Assembly (NCBI RefSeq): GCF_013409345.1
Contig: NZ_JACCBB010000001.1
Coordinates: 3,720,001 to 3,784,000, forward strand
From: Kineococcus aurantiacus
Lineage (GTDB): Bacteria; Actinomycetota; Actinomycetes; Actinomycetales; Kineococcaceae
Direction: 5' to 3'
Length of the DNA stretch: 64,000 nucleotides
Position numbers and translations under genes: made by a program. Below, piece by piece: positions 1-8,450 of the stretch; position 1 is the first letter of the stretch; each line of letters begins with the position of its first letter. The notes beneath the pieces are model-generated. The model saw only the letters and a list, made by a program, of their open reading frames with translations, was not told where the DNA came from and made no database searches.

Positions 1-650
1 GCGCCGACGGCCGTCGCGAGCGCGAGCTTCTCCTCGGTCACGTCGAGGGCGACCACGCGGGCCGGTGACAGGGCGCGCAGGATCTGGATCGCCAGGTGCC
101 CCAGGCCGCCCGTGCCGATGACGACGGCCGTCGAGCCCGCCCGCAGCTTGCCCAGCGACCGCTTGACCGCGTGGTACGGCGTGAGGCCCGCGTCGGTCAG
201 CGGGACGGTCTTCACCGGGTCGAGGTCGCCGATGGGCACGAGGTGGCGCGGGGAGTCGACGACCATGAACTCCGCCAGCGCGCCGGGGGCGCCGAGCCCG
301 GGCGGGTGGATGCCCAGCTCCGCCGCGCGCGGGCAGTAGTTCTCCTTGCCCTGCGCGCACGCGTGGCAGACGCCGCAGCCCCACGGGCCGTAGACGACGA
401 CGTTCGTGCCGACCTCGACGCCCTCGGCCCCGGGCCCGAGCTCGACGACGCGACCGGCGCCCTCGTGCCCCAGGGTCAGCGGCAGCCCGTAGGTGTACTG
501 CTCGGCCGGCAGGCTCATGACGAAGTCGTCGGAGTGGCAGATCCCGGCGGCCGTCACCTCCAGCAGGACCTGTCCCGGCCCCGGTGTCGGCCGGTCGATC
601 TCCACGACCTCCGGGGCGCCCCCGATGGTCCGGTACTGGACTGCGCGCAC
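1..650 (-). CDS. Zinc-dependent alcohol dehydrogenase, 3' end outside window
   Basis: The first 216 codons of a medium-chain NAD(P)-dependent alcohol dehydrogenase; the gene runs off the left edge. A GroES-like domain carries the catalytic-zinc cysteine in ICHSDD (about residue 38) and the GHEGAG motif. Four cysteines spaced C-x2-C-x2-C-x7-C form the structural zinc lobe. The Rossmann fold then begins with GTGGLGHLAIQ. The GTG start is chosen because a GGAGAGGAGG ribosome site lies just upstream and the protein then begins in the normal family register (MRAVQYRTIG). A possible -10 (TAGGCT on the minus strand, 687-692) lies upstream, giving a short leader. The family oxidises alcohols or reduces aldehydes in the cytoplasm; the substrate cannot be read from sequence. 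Family call is secure, specificity unknown. Confidence 0.9.
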   Translation of the reverse strand, partial: MRAVQYRTIGGAPEVVEIDRPTPGPGQVLLEVTAAGICHSDDFVMSLPAEQYTYGLPLTLGHEGAGRVVELGPGAEGVEVGTNVVVYGPWGCGVCHACAQGKENYCPRAAELGIHPPGLGAPGALAEFMVVDSPRHLVPIGDLDPVKTVPLTDAGLTPYHAVKRSLGKLRAGSTAVVIGTGGLGHLAIQILRALSPARVVALDVTEEKLALATAVG

Positions 651-717
651 GGCAGCCTCCTCTCCTCGGCGAGTGGTGCGACGAGGAGCCTACGCCTGCT
701 AGTTCGACACCTGTCGG

Positions 718-2478
718 TCAGCCCGCGGTGACGCGGATGACCTCCTCGAAGGTCGTCTCCCCGCGCATGGCCTTCGCCAGCGCCGACTGCCGCAGCGTCT
801 TCATCCCGATCCGCTCGGCCTCGGCCAGCAGCGCCGACTCCGTCGCGTCGTGCATGAGGACCTTGCGCATGCTCGGCGTCACGTCGAGGACCTCGTACAC
901 CGCCGTGCGGCCCCGGTAGCCGGTGCCGCCGCACTCCGGGCAGCCCGCGCCCTTCAGCGGCGTCGCGTCGAGGATGTCCTCGATCGTCAGGTCCAGCAGC
1001 GCCAGCGTGTCGTCGTCGGGGATGTACCCGTCCGCGCACGAGTCGCAGGGCTTGCGGACCAGGCGCTGGGCGATCGCGGCCGTCAGCGACGACGCGACGA
1101 GGAACGGCGCGGCCCCCATGTCCACCAGGCGCGTCAGGGCGCCGACGGCCGAGTTGGTGTGCAGGGTCGTCAGCACCAGGTGACCGGTCATCGACGCCTT
1201 GAGGGCCAGCTCGGCGGTCTCGGAGTCGCGGACCTCACCGATGAGGACGATGTCGGGGTCCTGGCGCAGCACCGAGCGCAGCCCCGCCGAGAACGTCATC
1301 CCCACCTTGGCGTGCACCTGCACCTGGGTGATGCCGGGCAGCTGGACCTCGACGGGGTCCTCGAGGGTGATGATGTTCTTCTCCGGCGACATCGTCGCGT
1401 GGATGGCCGCGTACAGCGTGTTCGTCTTGCCCGAACCCGTCGGCCCCGTGATGAGCACCAGGCCCTGCGGCACCGACAGCGCCTTCTCGAAGATCTCCAG
1501 CTGCTCGGGCTCGAAACCCAGCGACGGCAGCGACGGGACGTCGTCGCCGCGCGTCAGCAGGCGGATGACGACCTTCTCCCCGTGCAGGGCCGGCAGCGTC
1601 GAGACGCGGCAGTCGATGGCGGCGCCGTCGACCACCACGCGGGTGCGGCCGTCCTGGGGGATGCGGCGCTCGGAGATGTCCAGCCCGGAGATGATCTTGA
1701 TGCGGCTGATGACGCTCGGCGCGACCCGCTTGGGCGCGGACATGACGTCGCGCAGCAGGCCGTCGACGCGGAAGCGGACCCGCAGCTGGTCGCGCTGGGA
1801 CTCCAGGTGGATGTCCGAGCAGCGCAGCCGCACCGCGTCGGACAGGATCCGGTTGACGAGCTTGACGATGGGGGCGTCGTCGTCGACCGAGCCGTTCAGC
1901 GCGGCGAGCGGGTCCTCCTCGTCGTCGTCGGAGGCCTCCTCGACCATGCGCGAGACCTGCGAGGTGTCCTCGGTGAGGGACCACGCGCGCGCGAGCTGGT
2001 CGCGGATCTGGGAGTCCATCGCGACGACGACGTGCAGCTCGGGGGTGCGCGTGTACAGCTTCACGTCGTCCAGGGCCAGGACGTTCGTCGGGTCCGCGGC
2101 GGCGACCAGCAGGTACTCCGGCGTCTTGTCCAGCACCAGCACCCGGCAGCGCTCGGCCACGGCGCGCGGCAGGAGCCGCACGACGTCGGGCGCCAGGTTG
2201 ATGCGCGAGAGGTCGACGTGCTCCAGGTTCAGCAGCTCGGCCAGGCACTGGGCCAGCTCGGCCTCGGTGACCATCCCCAGCTCGACGAGGATCTGGCCCA
2301 GGCGGCGGCGCGGCCCCTCGACGTCGCGCTGCTCGGCCAGGGCGACGTCGAGGTCCTCGGGGACCAGCAGCCCCTTCTCGACGAGGACGTCACCCAGGCG
2401 CTTGCGCGTCTGCGTCCCCGGCTGCGGCGACGAGGCGGGGGTGCCGGGGGCCACGGGGGCGTCGTCGAGGGTCGTCAC
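718..2478 (-). CDS. pilB: PilB/GspE-type secretion and pilus assembly ATPase
   Basis: A 586-residue hexameric ATPase of the type IV pilus / type II secretion family. The N-terminal third is a MshEN/GspE-N module (RKRLGDVLVEKGLL). The ATPase core has Walker A GPTGSGKT near residue 343, an Asp box, and Walker B (IVLIGEVRD) near 411. Two CxxC pairs (CDSC about 480, CPEC about 512) form the zinc-binding C-terminal element typical of GspE/PilB. Length is normal. The GTG start overlaps the stop of the upstream DUF1003 gene by 3 nt in a GTGA arrangement, suggesting translational coupling. No pilin, PilC, PilM-Q or prepilin peptidase gene lies in this window, so its machine is encoded elsewhere or this is an orphan copy. 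Confidence 0.92.
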   Translation of the reverse strand: MTTLDDAPVAPGTPASSPQPGTQTRKRLGDVLVEKGLLVPEDLDVALAEQRDVEGPRRRLGQILVELGMVTEAELAQCLAELLNLEHVDLSRINLAPDVVRLLPRAVAERCRVLVLDKTPEYLLVAAADPTNVLALDDVKLYTRTPELHVVVAMDSQIRDQLARAWSLTEDTSQVSRMVEEASDDDEEDPLAALNGSVDDDAPIVKLVNRILSDAVRLRCSDIHLESQRDQLRVRFRVDGLLRDVMSAPKRVAPSVISRIKIISGLDISERRIPQDGRTRVVVDGAAIDCRVSTLPALHGEKVVIRLLTRGDDVPSLPSLGFEPEQLEIFEKALSVPQGLVLITGPTGSGKTNTLYAAIHATMSPEKNIITLEDPVEVQLPGITQVQVHAKVGMTFSAGLRSVLRQDPDIVLIGEVRDSETAELALKASMTGHLVLTTLHTNSAVGALTRLVDMGAAPFLVASSLTAAIAQRLVRKPCDSCADGYIPDDDTLALLDLTIEDILDATPLKGAGCPECGGTGYRGRTAVYEVLDVTPSMRKVLMHDATESALLAEAERIGMKTLRQSALAKAMRGETTFEEVIRVTAG

Positions 2479-3125
2479 CCTGCAGGTGTCGGCAAGTCAC
2501 CGTCCGGACCTGAGTCCGCGCCCCCCGGTCGCGCGGCGCCCGGCTCGTCCACCCGCTTGCGCTTCTTGCCGCTGCTCTTGCGCTTGGCGTCGCGGGAGCG
2601 GCTGGCCGGGACGGTGACGCCCTCCTCGGCCAGCTCCTCCAGGACCGAGCGCAGCTCCGAGCGGACGAAGTCGCGGGTCGCGACCTCGCGCAGCGCGATG
2701 CGCAGGGCCGCGACCTCCCGCGTGAGGTACTCGGTGTCGGCCAGGGCCCGCTCGTCGCGGGAGCGGTCCTGCTCGTTGAGGACGCGGTCGCGGTCGTCCT
2801 GGCGGTTCTGCGCCAGCAGGATCAGCGGCGCCGCGTAGGAGGCCTGCAGCGACAGCACGAGGGTCAGGAAGGTGAAGGAGTACGGGTCGAAGCGCCACCG
2901 CTCGGGGGCCGCCACGTTCCACCCGATCCAGGCGAGGACGAACGCCGTCATCCAGACGAGGAACTTCCCCGTCCCCATGAACCGGGCGAACTTCTCCGAG
3001 GCCCGGCCGAACGCGTCCGGGTCGAACTCCGGACGGGCCAGCAGCGGGCGCCGCACCTCGCGCGGGGTGTCCAGGGGGACCGGCCCCCGGCGCTGGTCCC
3101 GTCGACTCGGCCGCAGCTCAGGCAC
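2475..3125 (-). CDS. DUF1003 membrane protein
   Basis: A 216-residue protein of the DUF1003 family. Two adjacent membrane segments lie near residues 55-70 and 85-105. The second is followed by the family hallmark LVLSLQASYAAPLIL and AQNRQ. Then comes a charged, probably coiled-coil region (residues 108-165) and a basic, disordered tail. The GTG start has AAGGAGG upstream. The gene overlaps the CBS-domain gene before it by 8 nt and pilB after it by 4 nt, so the three appear to be one transcript. DUF1003 genes commonly follow PRC/MgtE-N/CBS genes in actinobacteria, which suggests a joint role in ion homeostasis, but no function is proven. Family call is firm. Confidence 0.88.
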   Translation of the reverse strand: MPELRPSRRDQRRGPVPLDTPREVRRPLLARPEFDPDAFGRASEKFARFMGTGKFLVWMTAFVLAWIGWNVAAPERWRFDPYSFTFLTLVLSLQASYAAPLILLAQNRQDDRDRVLNEQDRSRDERALADTEYLTREVAALRIALREVATRDFVRSELRSVLEELAEEGVTVPASRSRDAKRKSSGKKRKRVDEPGAARPGGADSGPDGDLPTPAG

Positions 3126-4428
3126 CGGCCGCCTCCTTCCCGCTGGTCCCTTCGAGGTCGTCGTCCTCGTCGGCGTCGCGCCAGTCCTCCGGCAGCAGGT
3201 GGTCCAGGACGTCGTCGGCCGTGACGGCCCCCAGCAGGTGGCCGTCCTCGTCGACCACCGGCAGCGAGACGAGGTTGTACGCCGCGAGCTGGCGGGTGAC
3301 CGCCTGCAGCGTCTCGTCCGGGGCCAGCGGGTCGATGTCGTTGTCCAGGAGCTGACCCAGGGCCGTCTGCGGGGGCTCGCGCAGCAGCCGCTGCAGGTGC
3401 GCGGTGCCCAGGTAGCGGCCCGTGGGCGTCTCCAGCGGCGGCCGGCACACGTACACGGCGGTGGCCAGCGGGACGTTCAGCTCCGAGCGCCGCACGTGCG
3501 CCAGCGCCTCGGCGACCGTGGCGTCGGGGGCCAGGACCACCGGGTCGGTCGTCATGAGGCCGCCGGCGGTGTAGTCGTCGTAGGCCAGCAGCCGGCGGAC
3601 CGGCTCGGCCTCCTCGGGGTCCATGAGCGCCATGAGCCGCTCGGCCTGCTCGGCGGGCAGCTCCGAGATGAGGTCGGCGGCGTCGTCGGGCTGCATCTCC
3701 TCCAGGACGTGCGCGGCCCGCCCGCCCTCCAGGGCCGACAGGATCTCGATCTGGTCGTCCTCGGGCAGCTCCTCCAGGACGTCGGCCAGCCGCTCGTCGT
3801 CCAGGGCGGCGGCCACCTCCCGGCGCCGCTTGGGCGTCAGCTCGTGGATGACCTCGGCCAGGTCGGTCGGCTTGAGCTCCTCGAACGCGGCCAGCAGGTT
3901 CGTCGCGCCCTGGTCGGCGTCGGGGGAGGCCAGCCCCAGCACCCCGCCGACGACGGCGTCGACGTCGATGGTCAGGGTGTCCCCGCGACGGCGCAGCCGG
4001 CCCGCCAGCCCCCGCGGCGCCGTGCCCCGGCGCACGAACAGGCGGGTCAGCTGCCAGTCCCGGGACCGGACCGCGTCGAGGCCGAGGTCCTCGATCGTCG
4101 CGGGCCCGCTGCCGTCGGCCAGCTCGACCGTGCGGTCCAGCAGCTCGGCCAGCAGCAGCGTCTCGGTGCCGCGCTGCTCGAAGCGGCGCATGTTCACCAG
4201 GCCCGTGGTGATGACCTGGCCGGTGTCGATGGACGTCACGCGCGTCATGGGCACGAAGACGCGGCGGCGGCCGGGGACCTCCACGACCAGGCCGATGACG
4301 CGCACCGGTCCCCGCGCCCGGATCATGCCCACCACGTCGCGGACGCGGCCGACCTGGTCGCCCTGCGGGTCGAACACCGAGGTCCCCGCCAGGCGGGCGG
4401 CGAACAGGCGGGTGGTGGAACCGGTCAC
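3118..4428 (-). CDS. PRC-barrel, MgtE N-terminal and CBS-domain protein
   Basis: A 436-residue soluble protein. Its N-terminal part (residues 5-80) resembles a PRC barrel. The middle is the MgtE intracellular N domain: leucine-rich helical repeats with LPEDDQIEILSAL and LMDPEEAEPVRRLLAY. The C-terminal part is a CBS pair ending about residue 415. The transmembrane pore of true MgtE magnesium channels is absent, so this is a likely magnesium or nucleotide sensor, not a transporter. The GTG start at 4428 is preceded by TAGATT 7 nt upstream and has no Shine-Dalgarno site, implying a leaderless message. Reading can be extended upstream, but only across the divergent dps gene, so I reject that. 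It heads the operon with DUF1003 and pilB. Confidence 0.88.
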   Translation of the reverse strand: MTGSTTRLFAARLAGTSVFDPQGDQVGRVRDVVGMIRARGPVRVIGLVVEVPGRRRVFVPMTRVTSIDTGQVITTGLVNMRRFEQRGTETLLLAELLDRTVELADGSGPATIEDLGLDAVRSRDWQLTRLFVRRGTAPRGLAGRLRRRGDTLTIDVDAVVGGVLGLASPDADQGATNLLAAFEELKPTDLAEVIHELTPKRRREVAAALDDERLADVLEELPEDDQIEILSALEGGRAAHVLEEMQPDDAADLISELPAEQAERLMALMDPEEAEPVRRLLAYDDYTAGGLMTTDPVVLAPDATVAEALAHVRRSELNVPLATAVYVCRPPLETPTGRYLGTAHLQRLLREPPQTALGQLLDNDIDPLAPDETLQAVTRQLAAYNLVSLPVVDEDGHLLGAVTADDVLDHLLPEDWRDADEDDDLEGTSGKEAAGA

Positions 4429-4435
4429 ACGTTCC

Positions 4436-4441
4436 AATCTA
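4436..4441 (-). promoter_or_regulatory. -10 element (TAGATT) of the MgtE-N/CBS operon
   Basis: TAGATT on the minus strand lies 7 nt before the GTG at 4428. This spacing would place the transcription start at or next to the start codon. No clear -35 is visible. Confidence 0.5.
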
Positions 4442-4476
4442 GGGGCTTCCGGCTCGCGGGGCGGCGAGGGCGCTCC

Positions 4477-4482
4477 TACCGT
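4477..4482 (+). promoter_or_regulatory. -10 element (TACCGT) of dps
   Basis: TACCGT is followed by 6 nt and then the ATG of dps, with no ribosome site between, consistent with leaderless transcription. It faces away from the minus-strand -10 at 4436-4441. Confidence 0.5.
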
Positions 4483-4488
4483 GATCGC

Positions 4489-5088
4489 ATGGCCAAGGAG
4501 AGCAAGAAGCTGACGTCCGAGGGGACCCCCTCCTACACGATCCCCGGCCTGACGACGGAGCAGGGCGCGCAGGTGGCCCGGCTCCTCCAGGACCGGCTCA
4601 ACGCGCTGACCGACCTGCACCTGACGCTCAAGCACGTCCACTGGAACGTCGTCGGGCCGCACTTCATCTCGGTCCACGAGATGCTCGACCCGCAGGTCGA
4701 CGCCGTCCGCGAGATGGCCGACGCGACGGCCGAGCGCATCGCGACCCTGGGCCTGTCGCCCGTGGGCACCCCCGGCGCCCTCGTCGCCGACCGCGGCTGG
4801 GACGACTACTCGATCGGGCGGGCCGGGGCCATCGAGCACCTGGGCGCGCTGGACCTCGTGTACACCGGCGTCATCCAGGACCACCGCGCCGCGATCGAGG
4901 CCACCGACGACCTCGACCTCGTCACCCAGGACCTGCTCATCGGGCAGGCCGGGCAGCTGGAGCAGTTCCACTGGTTCGTCCGGGCCCACCTGGAGACCTC
5001 CGGCGGCCAGCTGACGACCGCCGGCGCGACGACCGAGGTGGCGGCCAAGGCCGCCGCCGGTCGGGCCGGGGCCAAGCGCAAGGCCTGA
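4489..5088 (+). CDS. dps: Dps-family DNA-binding ferritin-like protein
   Basis: A 199-residue Dps (DNA protection during starvation) protein, a dodecameric miniferritin that oxidises and stores iron and coats DNA. The ferroxidase signature is intact: LKHVHWNVVGPHF near residue 45, followed by a HEMLDPQVDAVREMAD segment supplying the Asp/Glu ligands. The last 25 residues (AAKAAAGRAGAKRKA) are Lys/Arg/Ala-rich, as in Dps proteins that bind DNA through a C-terminal tail. The ATG is fixed by homology and by a TACCGT -10 at 6 nt. It is divergent from the MgtE-N/CBS operon and followed by a strong hairpin. Confidence 0.95.
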   Translation: MAKESKKLTSEGTPSYTIPGLTTEQGAQVARLLQDRLNALTDLHLTLKHVHWNVVGPHFISVHEMLDPQVDAVREMADATAERIATLGLSPVGTPGALVADRGWDDYSIGRAGAIEHLGALDLVYTGVIQDHRAAIEATDDLDLVTQDLLIGQAGQLEQFHWFVRAHLETSGGQLTTAGATTEVAAKAAAGRAGAKRKA

Positions 5089-5104
5089 CCCTCCAGCAGC
5101 GGCC

Positions 5105-5134
5105 GGCCGCGGACGTGCGGGCACGTTCGCGGCC
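5105..5134 (+). terminator. Hairpin downstream of dps
   Basis: A 14-bp inverted repeat (one G-T pair) with a two-base tip, 17 nt after the dps stop. There is no T-run, as is common for actinobacterial terminators. Confidence 0.55.
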
Positions 5135-5236
5135 GCCGTCGCGTTGGGCAGGATGTCGGTGATCTCCTCCGGGAGGTCGCCGACCCCGATCCCGTGCCGA
5201 CGTCGCGGGACGGACGGCCACCGGTGAGGAAGCCCC

Positions 5237-6016
5237 ATGTCGAACCTCGGACCGATGGGTCCGCAGCGGATGAGCACCCCGACGCCCCCGCAGGGGGAGG
5301 CGATCGGCCGCTACGCGACGTACTCCGAGGCGCAGCGGGCCGTCGACTTCCTCTCCGACGAGCACTTCCCGGTGCAGAACGTCACGATCGTCGGCACGGG
5401 CCTGCAGATGGTCGAGCGCGTCACCGGTCGCCTCACCTACGGCCGCGCCGCCGGCGCCGGGGCCGCCTCGGGGGCCTGGTTCGGTCTGCTCATCGGCCTG
5501 ATGCTCAGCGTCTTCGGCCCCGGCGGCACCGGAGCCCTCGTGACCGGCATCCTCGTCGGCGCGGGCTTCGGGATGCTCTTCGGCGTCATCTCGTACGCGC
5601 TGACCGGGGGGCGGCGCGACTTCACGTCCAGCTCCCAGATCGTCGCCTCCCAGTACACCGTCCTGTGCCTGCCGCAGCTGGCCGGCCAGGCGCGCGAGGT
5701 GCTGTCCCGGCTGCCCAACGGCCTGGGCCGCGGCACCGGACCGGCCGACGGCGCGGCGCCCTGGGGCGCCCCCGACCAGCCGTCGCGGTCCTGGGGCCCG
5801 CCCCCGGGGGGCACCCAGCCGTACATGCCCCCGCCGCCGCCCGGTTCCGGCCCCGCCGACCAGCCGCCCCCGCCGCCGTCGTTCGAGAAGGCGCCCGAGC
5901 GCGAGCCCGAGCTGGACCTGTCGGGCCCGACCTACGCCGAGAAGATGGAGGAGGCCCGGCGCGCGCGCCGCGCCGCCGAGGCCAAGGCGCGCGAGGAGCA
6001 GGACGGCTCGCAGTAG
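5237..6016 (+). CDS. General stress protein 17M-like membrane protein
   Basis: A 259-residue protein. The N-terminal domain (residues 20-60, GRYATYSEAQRAVDFLSD, then FPVQNVTIVGTGL) is the general stress protein 17M-like fold found in actinobacteria. A pair of glycine-rich membrane helices follows (about residues 75-95 and 100-122) and then a second strand-rich piece. The last 100 residues are proline-rich and then highly charged with a helical end (EARRARRAAEAKAREE). ATG at 5237 has GAGGAAG upstream. No catalytic residues are recognisable. Family members are stress-associated but the biochemical role is unknown. It stands alone and converges on pepP across a symmetrical terminator. Confidence 0.8.
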   Translation: MSNLGPMGPQRMSTPTPPQGEAIGRYATYSEAQRAVDFLSDEHFPVQNVTIVGTGLQMVERVTGRLTYGRAAGAGAASGAWFGLLIGLMLSVFGPGGTGALVTGILVGAGFGMLFGVISYALTGGRRDFTSSSQIVASQYTVLCLPQLAGQAREVLSRLPNGLGRGTGPADGAAPWGAPDQPSRSWGPPPGGTQPYMPPPPPGSGPADQPPPPPSFEKAPEREPELDLSGPTYAEKMEEARRARRAAEAKAREEQDGSQ

Positions 6017-6034
6017 CCCCGCAGGTCCCGGCCC

Positions 6035-6073
6035 GTCGACCCCACGCCCCTCACCGGGGGCCGTGGGGTCGAC
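6035..6073. terminator. Bidirectional terminator
   Basis: A perfect 12-bp inverted repeat (GTCGACCCCACG and its complement) with further pairing C/G bases inside, lying between convergent genes. Confidence 0.75.
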
Positions 6074-6088
6074 GTGCGCCCGGGCGCG

Positions 6089-7639
6089 TCAGCGCAGCGA
6101 GGCCATCCACGCCTCGACGGCCTCGGGGGTGCGGGGGAGCGCGGCGGACAGGTTCTCCACCCCGTCGGCCGTCACGAGGACGTCGTCCTCGATGCGCACC
6201 CCGATGCCGCGCAGCTCCTGCGGGGCCAGCTCGTCCTCGGTCTTGACGTAGATGCCCGGCTCGATCGTGAAGACCATGCCCTCGCGCAGCTCGGCGTCGA
6301 GGTACATCTCCTTGCGGGCCTGGGCGCAGTCGTGCACGTCCAGCCCGAGGTGGTGGCTGGTGCCGTGCGGCATCCAGCGGCGGTGGAACTGCCCGTCCTG
6401 CTCCAGCGACGTCGCCGCGTCCACCGGCAGCATCCCCCACGCCGCGAGCCGGTCGGCCACGACCGCCATGGCCGCCTCGTGCACCTCGCGGAACTTCACC
6501 CCGGGCCGGGCGACGGCGAACGCGGCCTCGGCGGCGTCCAGCACGGCCTGGTAGACGCGGCGCTGGGGTTCGGTGAACGTGCCGTCCACGGGCAGGGTGC
6601 GGGTGATGTCGGCGGTGTAGAGGGAGTCGACCTCCACCCCGGCGTCGACGAGGAGCAGCTGCCCGGGGGTGACCGCGCCGTCGTTGCGGATCCAGTGCAG
6701 CGTGCACGCGTGGTCGCCCGCCGCGGAGATCGTCTCGTAGCCGACGGCGTTGCCCTCCACGCGCGCGGTGCCGTCGAAGACGGCCTCCACGACGCGCTCA
6801 CCGCGGGGGTGGCCCACCGCGCGGGGCAGGGCCCGCACGATCTCCTCGAAGCCGCGGGCGCTGGCCGCGACGGCCTGCCGCAGCTGCTCGACCTCCCAGG
6901 TGTCCTTGACCAGCCGCAGCTCCGACAGCGCCGTCACGAACTCGTCGTCGGCCCCCTCGGCGACCTCACCGCGCAACGGGGTCACCGCCGCGGTGACGGC
7001 CGGGTCGGCGTCGGGGACCAGCCGCAGGCCCTTGGCGTCGCCCAGCCCGGCGGTGACCTCCCCGGCCAGGTCGGCCACGTCGTGGCAGACGAGGCCCGTC
7101 TGCGCCGCGAGCGCGGCGAGGGACTCGCGGGGACCGACCCACAGCTCCCCGTAGCGGGCGTCGGCGTAGAACTCCTCGGTGTCCCGGCCGGCCTGCGGGC
7201 GCACGTACAGCACGGCCTCGTGGCCCTCGTCGCGCGGGTGCAGCACGAGGACCGCGTCGGCCTCGCGGTCGGTGCCCAGCCCGGTGAGGTGGGCGAAGGC
7301 CGAGTGCGGGCGGAACCGGTAGTCGGTGTCGTTCGAGCGCCGCACCAGGGGGCCGGCGGGCACGACGAGGACCTCGCCGGGGAACAGCGCCGACAGGGCC
7401 TGCCGGCGGCGGGCGGCGAAGGGGGCCACCTCGGCGGGTCGCAGGTCCTCGGCCGGCCGGGGACCCCAGCCGGAGGCGATGAACGCGCGGAAGGCCTCCG
7501 AGCGGGGGGTCGTGCGGTGGTCGCTCCCGCCGCCGGCCGCGACCGCCTCCCCGGCCGCCTCGGGGGCGTGGGCGTCCAGGACCTCCCCGATCGTCCCGGG
7601 GGCGTCCGTCGCGGCGGTGGTCGTCTGGGAGGTGCTCAC
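6089..7639 (-). CDS. pepP: Xaa-Pro aminopeptidase (aminopeptidase P, M24B)
   Basis: A 516-residue cytoplasmic metallopeptidase that removes N-terminal residues preceding proline. It has the AMP_N domain (residues 60-200, with SNDTDYRFRPHSAFAHLTG) and the pita-bread catalytic domain. The five metal ligands are visible: Asp in LLVDAGVEVDSLY, Asp in TADITRTLPV, His in HGTSHHLGLDVHD, Glu in TIEPGIYV, and Glu in GVRIEDDVLVT. GTG at 7639 gives a normal length with a 45-residue acidic N-terminal leader. Reading continues upstream only through sequence belonging to the divergent DUF6758 gene. It is transcribed alone. Confidence 0.93.
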   Translation of the reverse strand: MSTSQTTTAATDAPGTIGEVLDAHAPEAAGEAVAAGGGSDHRTTPRSEAFRAFIASGWGPRPAEDLRPAEVAPFAARRRQALSALFPGEVLVVPAGPLVRRSNDTDYRFRPHSAFAHLTGLGTDREADAVLVLHPRDEGHEAVLYVRPQAGRDTEEFYADARYGELWVGPRESLAALAAQTGLVCHDVADLAGEVTAGLGDAKGLRLVPDADPAVTAAVTPLRGEVAEGADDEFVTALSELRLVKDTWEVEQLRQAVAASARGFEEIVRALPRAVGHPRGERVVEAVFDGTARVEGNAVGYETISAAGDHACTLHWIRNDGAVTPGQLLLVDAGVEVDSLYTADITRTLPVDGTFTEPQRRVYQAVLDAAEAAFAVARPGVKFREVHEAAMAVVADRLAAWGMLPVDAATSLEQDGQFHRRWMPHGTSHHLGLDVHDCAQARKEMYLDAELREGMVFTIEPGIYVKTEDELAPQELRGIGVRIEDDVLVTADGVENLSAALPRTPEAVEAWMASLR

Positions 7640-7745
7640 CGCCTCATCATCGCCCCCGCCGCCCAGGGTTGTCCCCCCACCCGGTGCCCGGGACCGTCCG
7701 TGGTGCGCGGTTGACGATCCGCAGCAGTTGGCGCGACCGTGGGGT

Positions 7746-8414
7746 ATGGGCGGTACACCGCAGTGCCCCCGCTGCGACGGCGCGGTGAGGGCACCCAGCA
7801 TCTGGCACTCCGGACACACCTGCGCGGTGCACGGGGAGGTGGTCCCCCTGCAGCCGCCGCACCCCGGCGACGCCGAGCACCTGGCGTGGGTGTCGCGGCA
7901 CTCCGACGTCCCGGTGTGGCTGCCGTGGCCCCTGCCCGACGGCTGGCTCGTGACGGGCACCCGGTGCGTGCGCGACGACCGGCACGAGTCCCAGGCCGTC
8001 GTCGTCGCCGTCAGCGGCCCGCACCACGGCCCCGCCCCGGGCCCGCGCGTCGCCGACCTCCTCCTGGTCTCCGAGCAGCCGGGCACCGGCCTGGGGGCCC
8101 ACCTGGCCGGCCGCGACGACCTCGACCCGGGGGAGGGGCTCACCACGGGCCGGCCCGCCGTCCGCCTGCACGCCGCGGGGGCCTCGACGCCGCTGTGGAG
8201 CGTGCCCGCCGACGGCGACCGCTGCGTGCTCGTCGGGGAGGCCGGCGGGGTGTGGCTGTGGGCCCTGCTGTGGCCCGCGGCCGCCGGGGCCACCCTCCTG
8301 GACGACCTGCAGCTGGTCGACCTGCGCGACCCCGCGCACGAGCTGGACGTGCCCTGCGGGGCGATGTCCCCGCGGCTGCGGTGGACGGCGGTGGCCGCCC
8401 CGGCCCGCGCGTGA
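7746..8414 (+). CDS. DUF6758 family protein
   Basis: A 222-residue protein resembling the actinobacterial DUF6758 family. It opens with CPRCDGAVRAPSIW and a CAVHG motif, giving Cys-x2-Cys plus Cys/His that look like a small zinc ribbon. A conserved core follows, including VPVWLPWPLPDGWLVTG, then GVWLWALLWP, and ends PCGAMSPRLRW. No enzyme motif is seen. ATG at 7746 is chosen because the zinc ribbon begins directly after it. In Streptomyces it sits beside the same PHP-domain gene, as here. Function unknown; the family call rests on recall of conserved blocks. Confidence 0.8.
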   Translation: MGGTPQCPRCDGAVRAPSIWHSGHTCAVHGEVVPLQPPHPGDAEHLAWVSRHSDVPVWLPWPLPDGWLVTGTRCVRDDRHESQAVVVAVSGPHHGPAPGPRVADLLLVSEQPGTGLGAHLAGRDDLDPGEGLTTGRPAVRLHAAGASTPLWSVPADGDRCVLVGEAGGVWLWALLWPAAAGATLLDDLQLVDLRDPAHELDVPCGAMSPRLRWTAVAAPARA

Positions 8415-8437
8415 GCGGGACCGGGCGCCCCGGCGCG

Positions 8438-8443
8438 TAAAGT
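8438..8443 (+). promoter_or_regulatory. -10 element (TAAAGT) of the PHP-marC operon
   Basis: TAAAGT lies 7 nt before GTG 8451, implying a leaderless start and arguing against the alternative GTG at 8442, which overlaps this element. Confidence 0.5.
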
Positions 8444-8450
8444 GGAGCGC

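Noticed and set aside
3118-5277. Upstream extension of the MgtE-N/CBS protein through the dps region
   Set aside because: The extra sequence is antisense to dps. A family-consistent GTG with a -10 exists at 4428.
8442-8450. GTG 8442 as the start of the PHP gene
   Set aside because: It overlaps the likely -10 (8438-8443), has no ribosome site, and adds three residues before the canonical MRIDLHTHS start.
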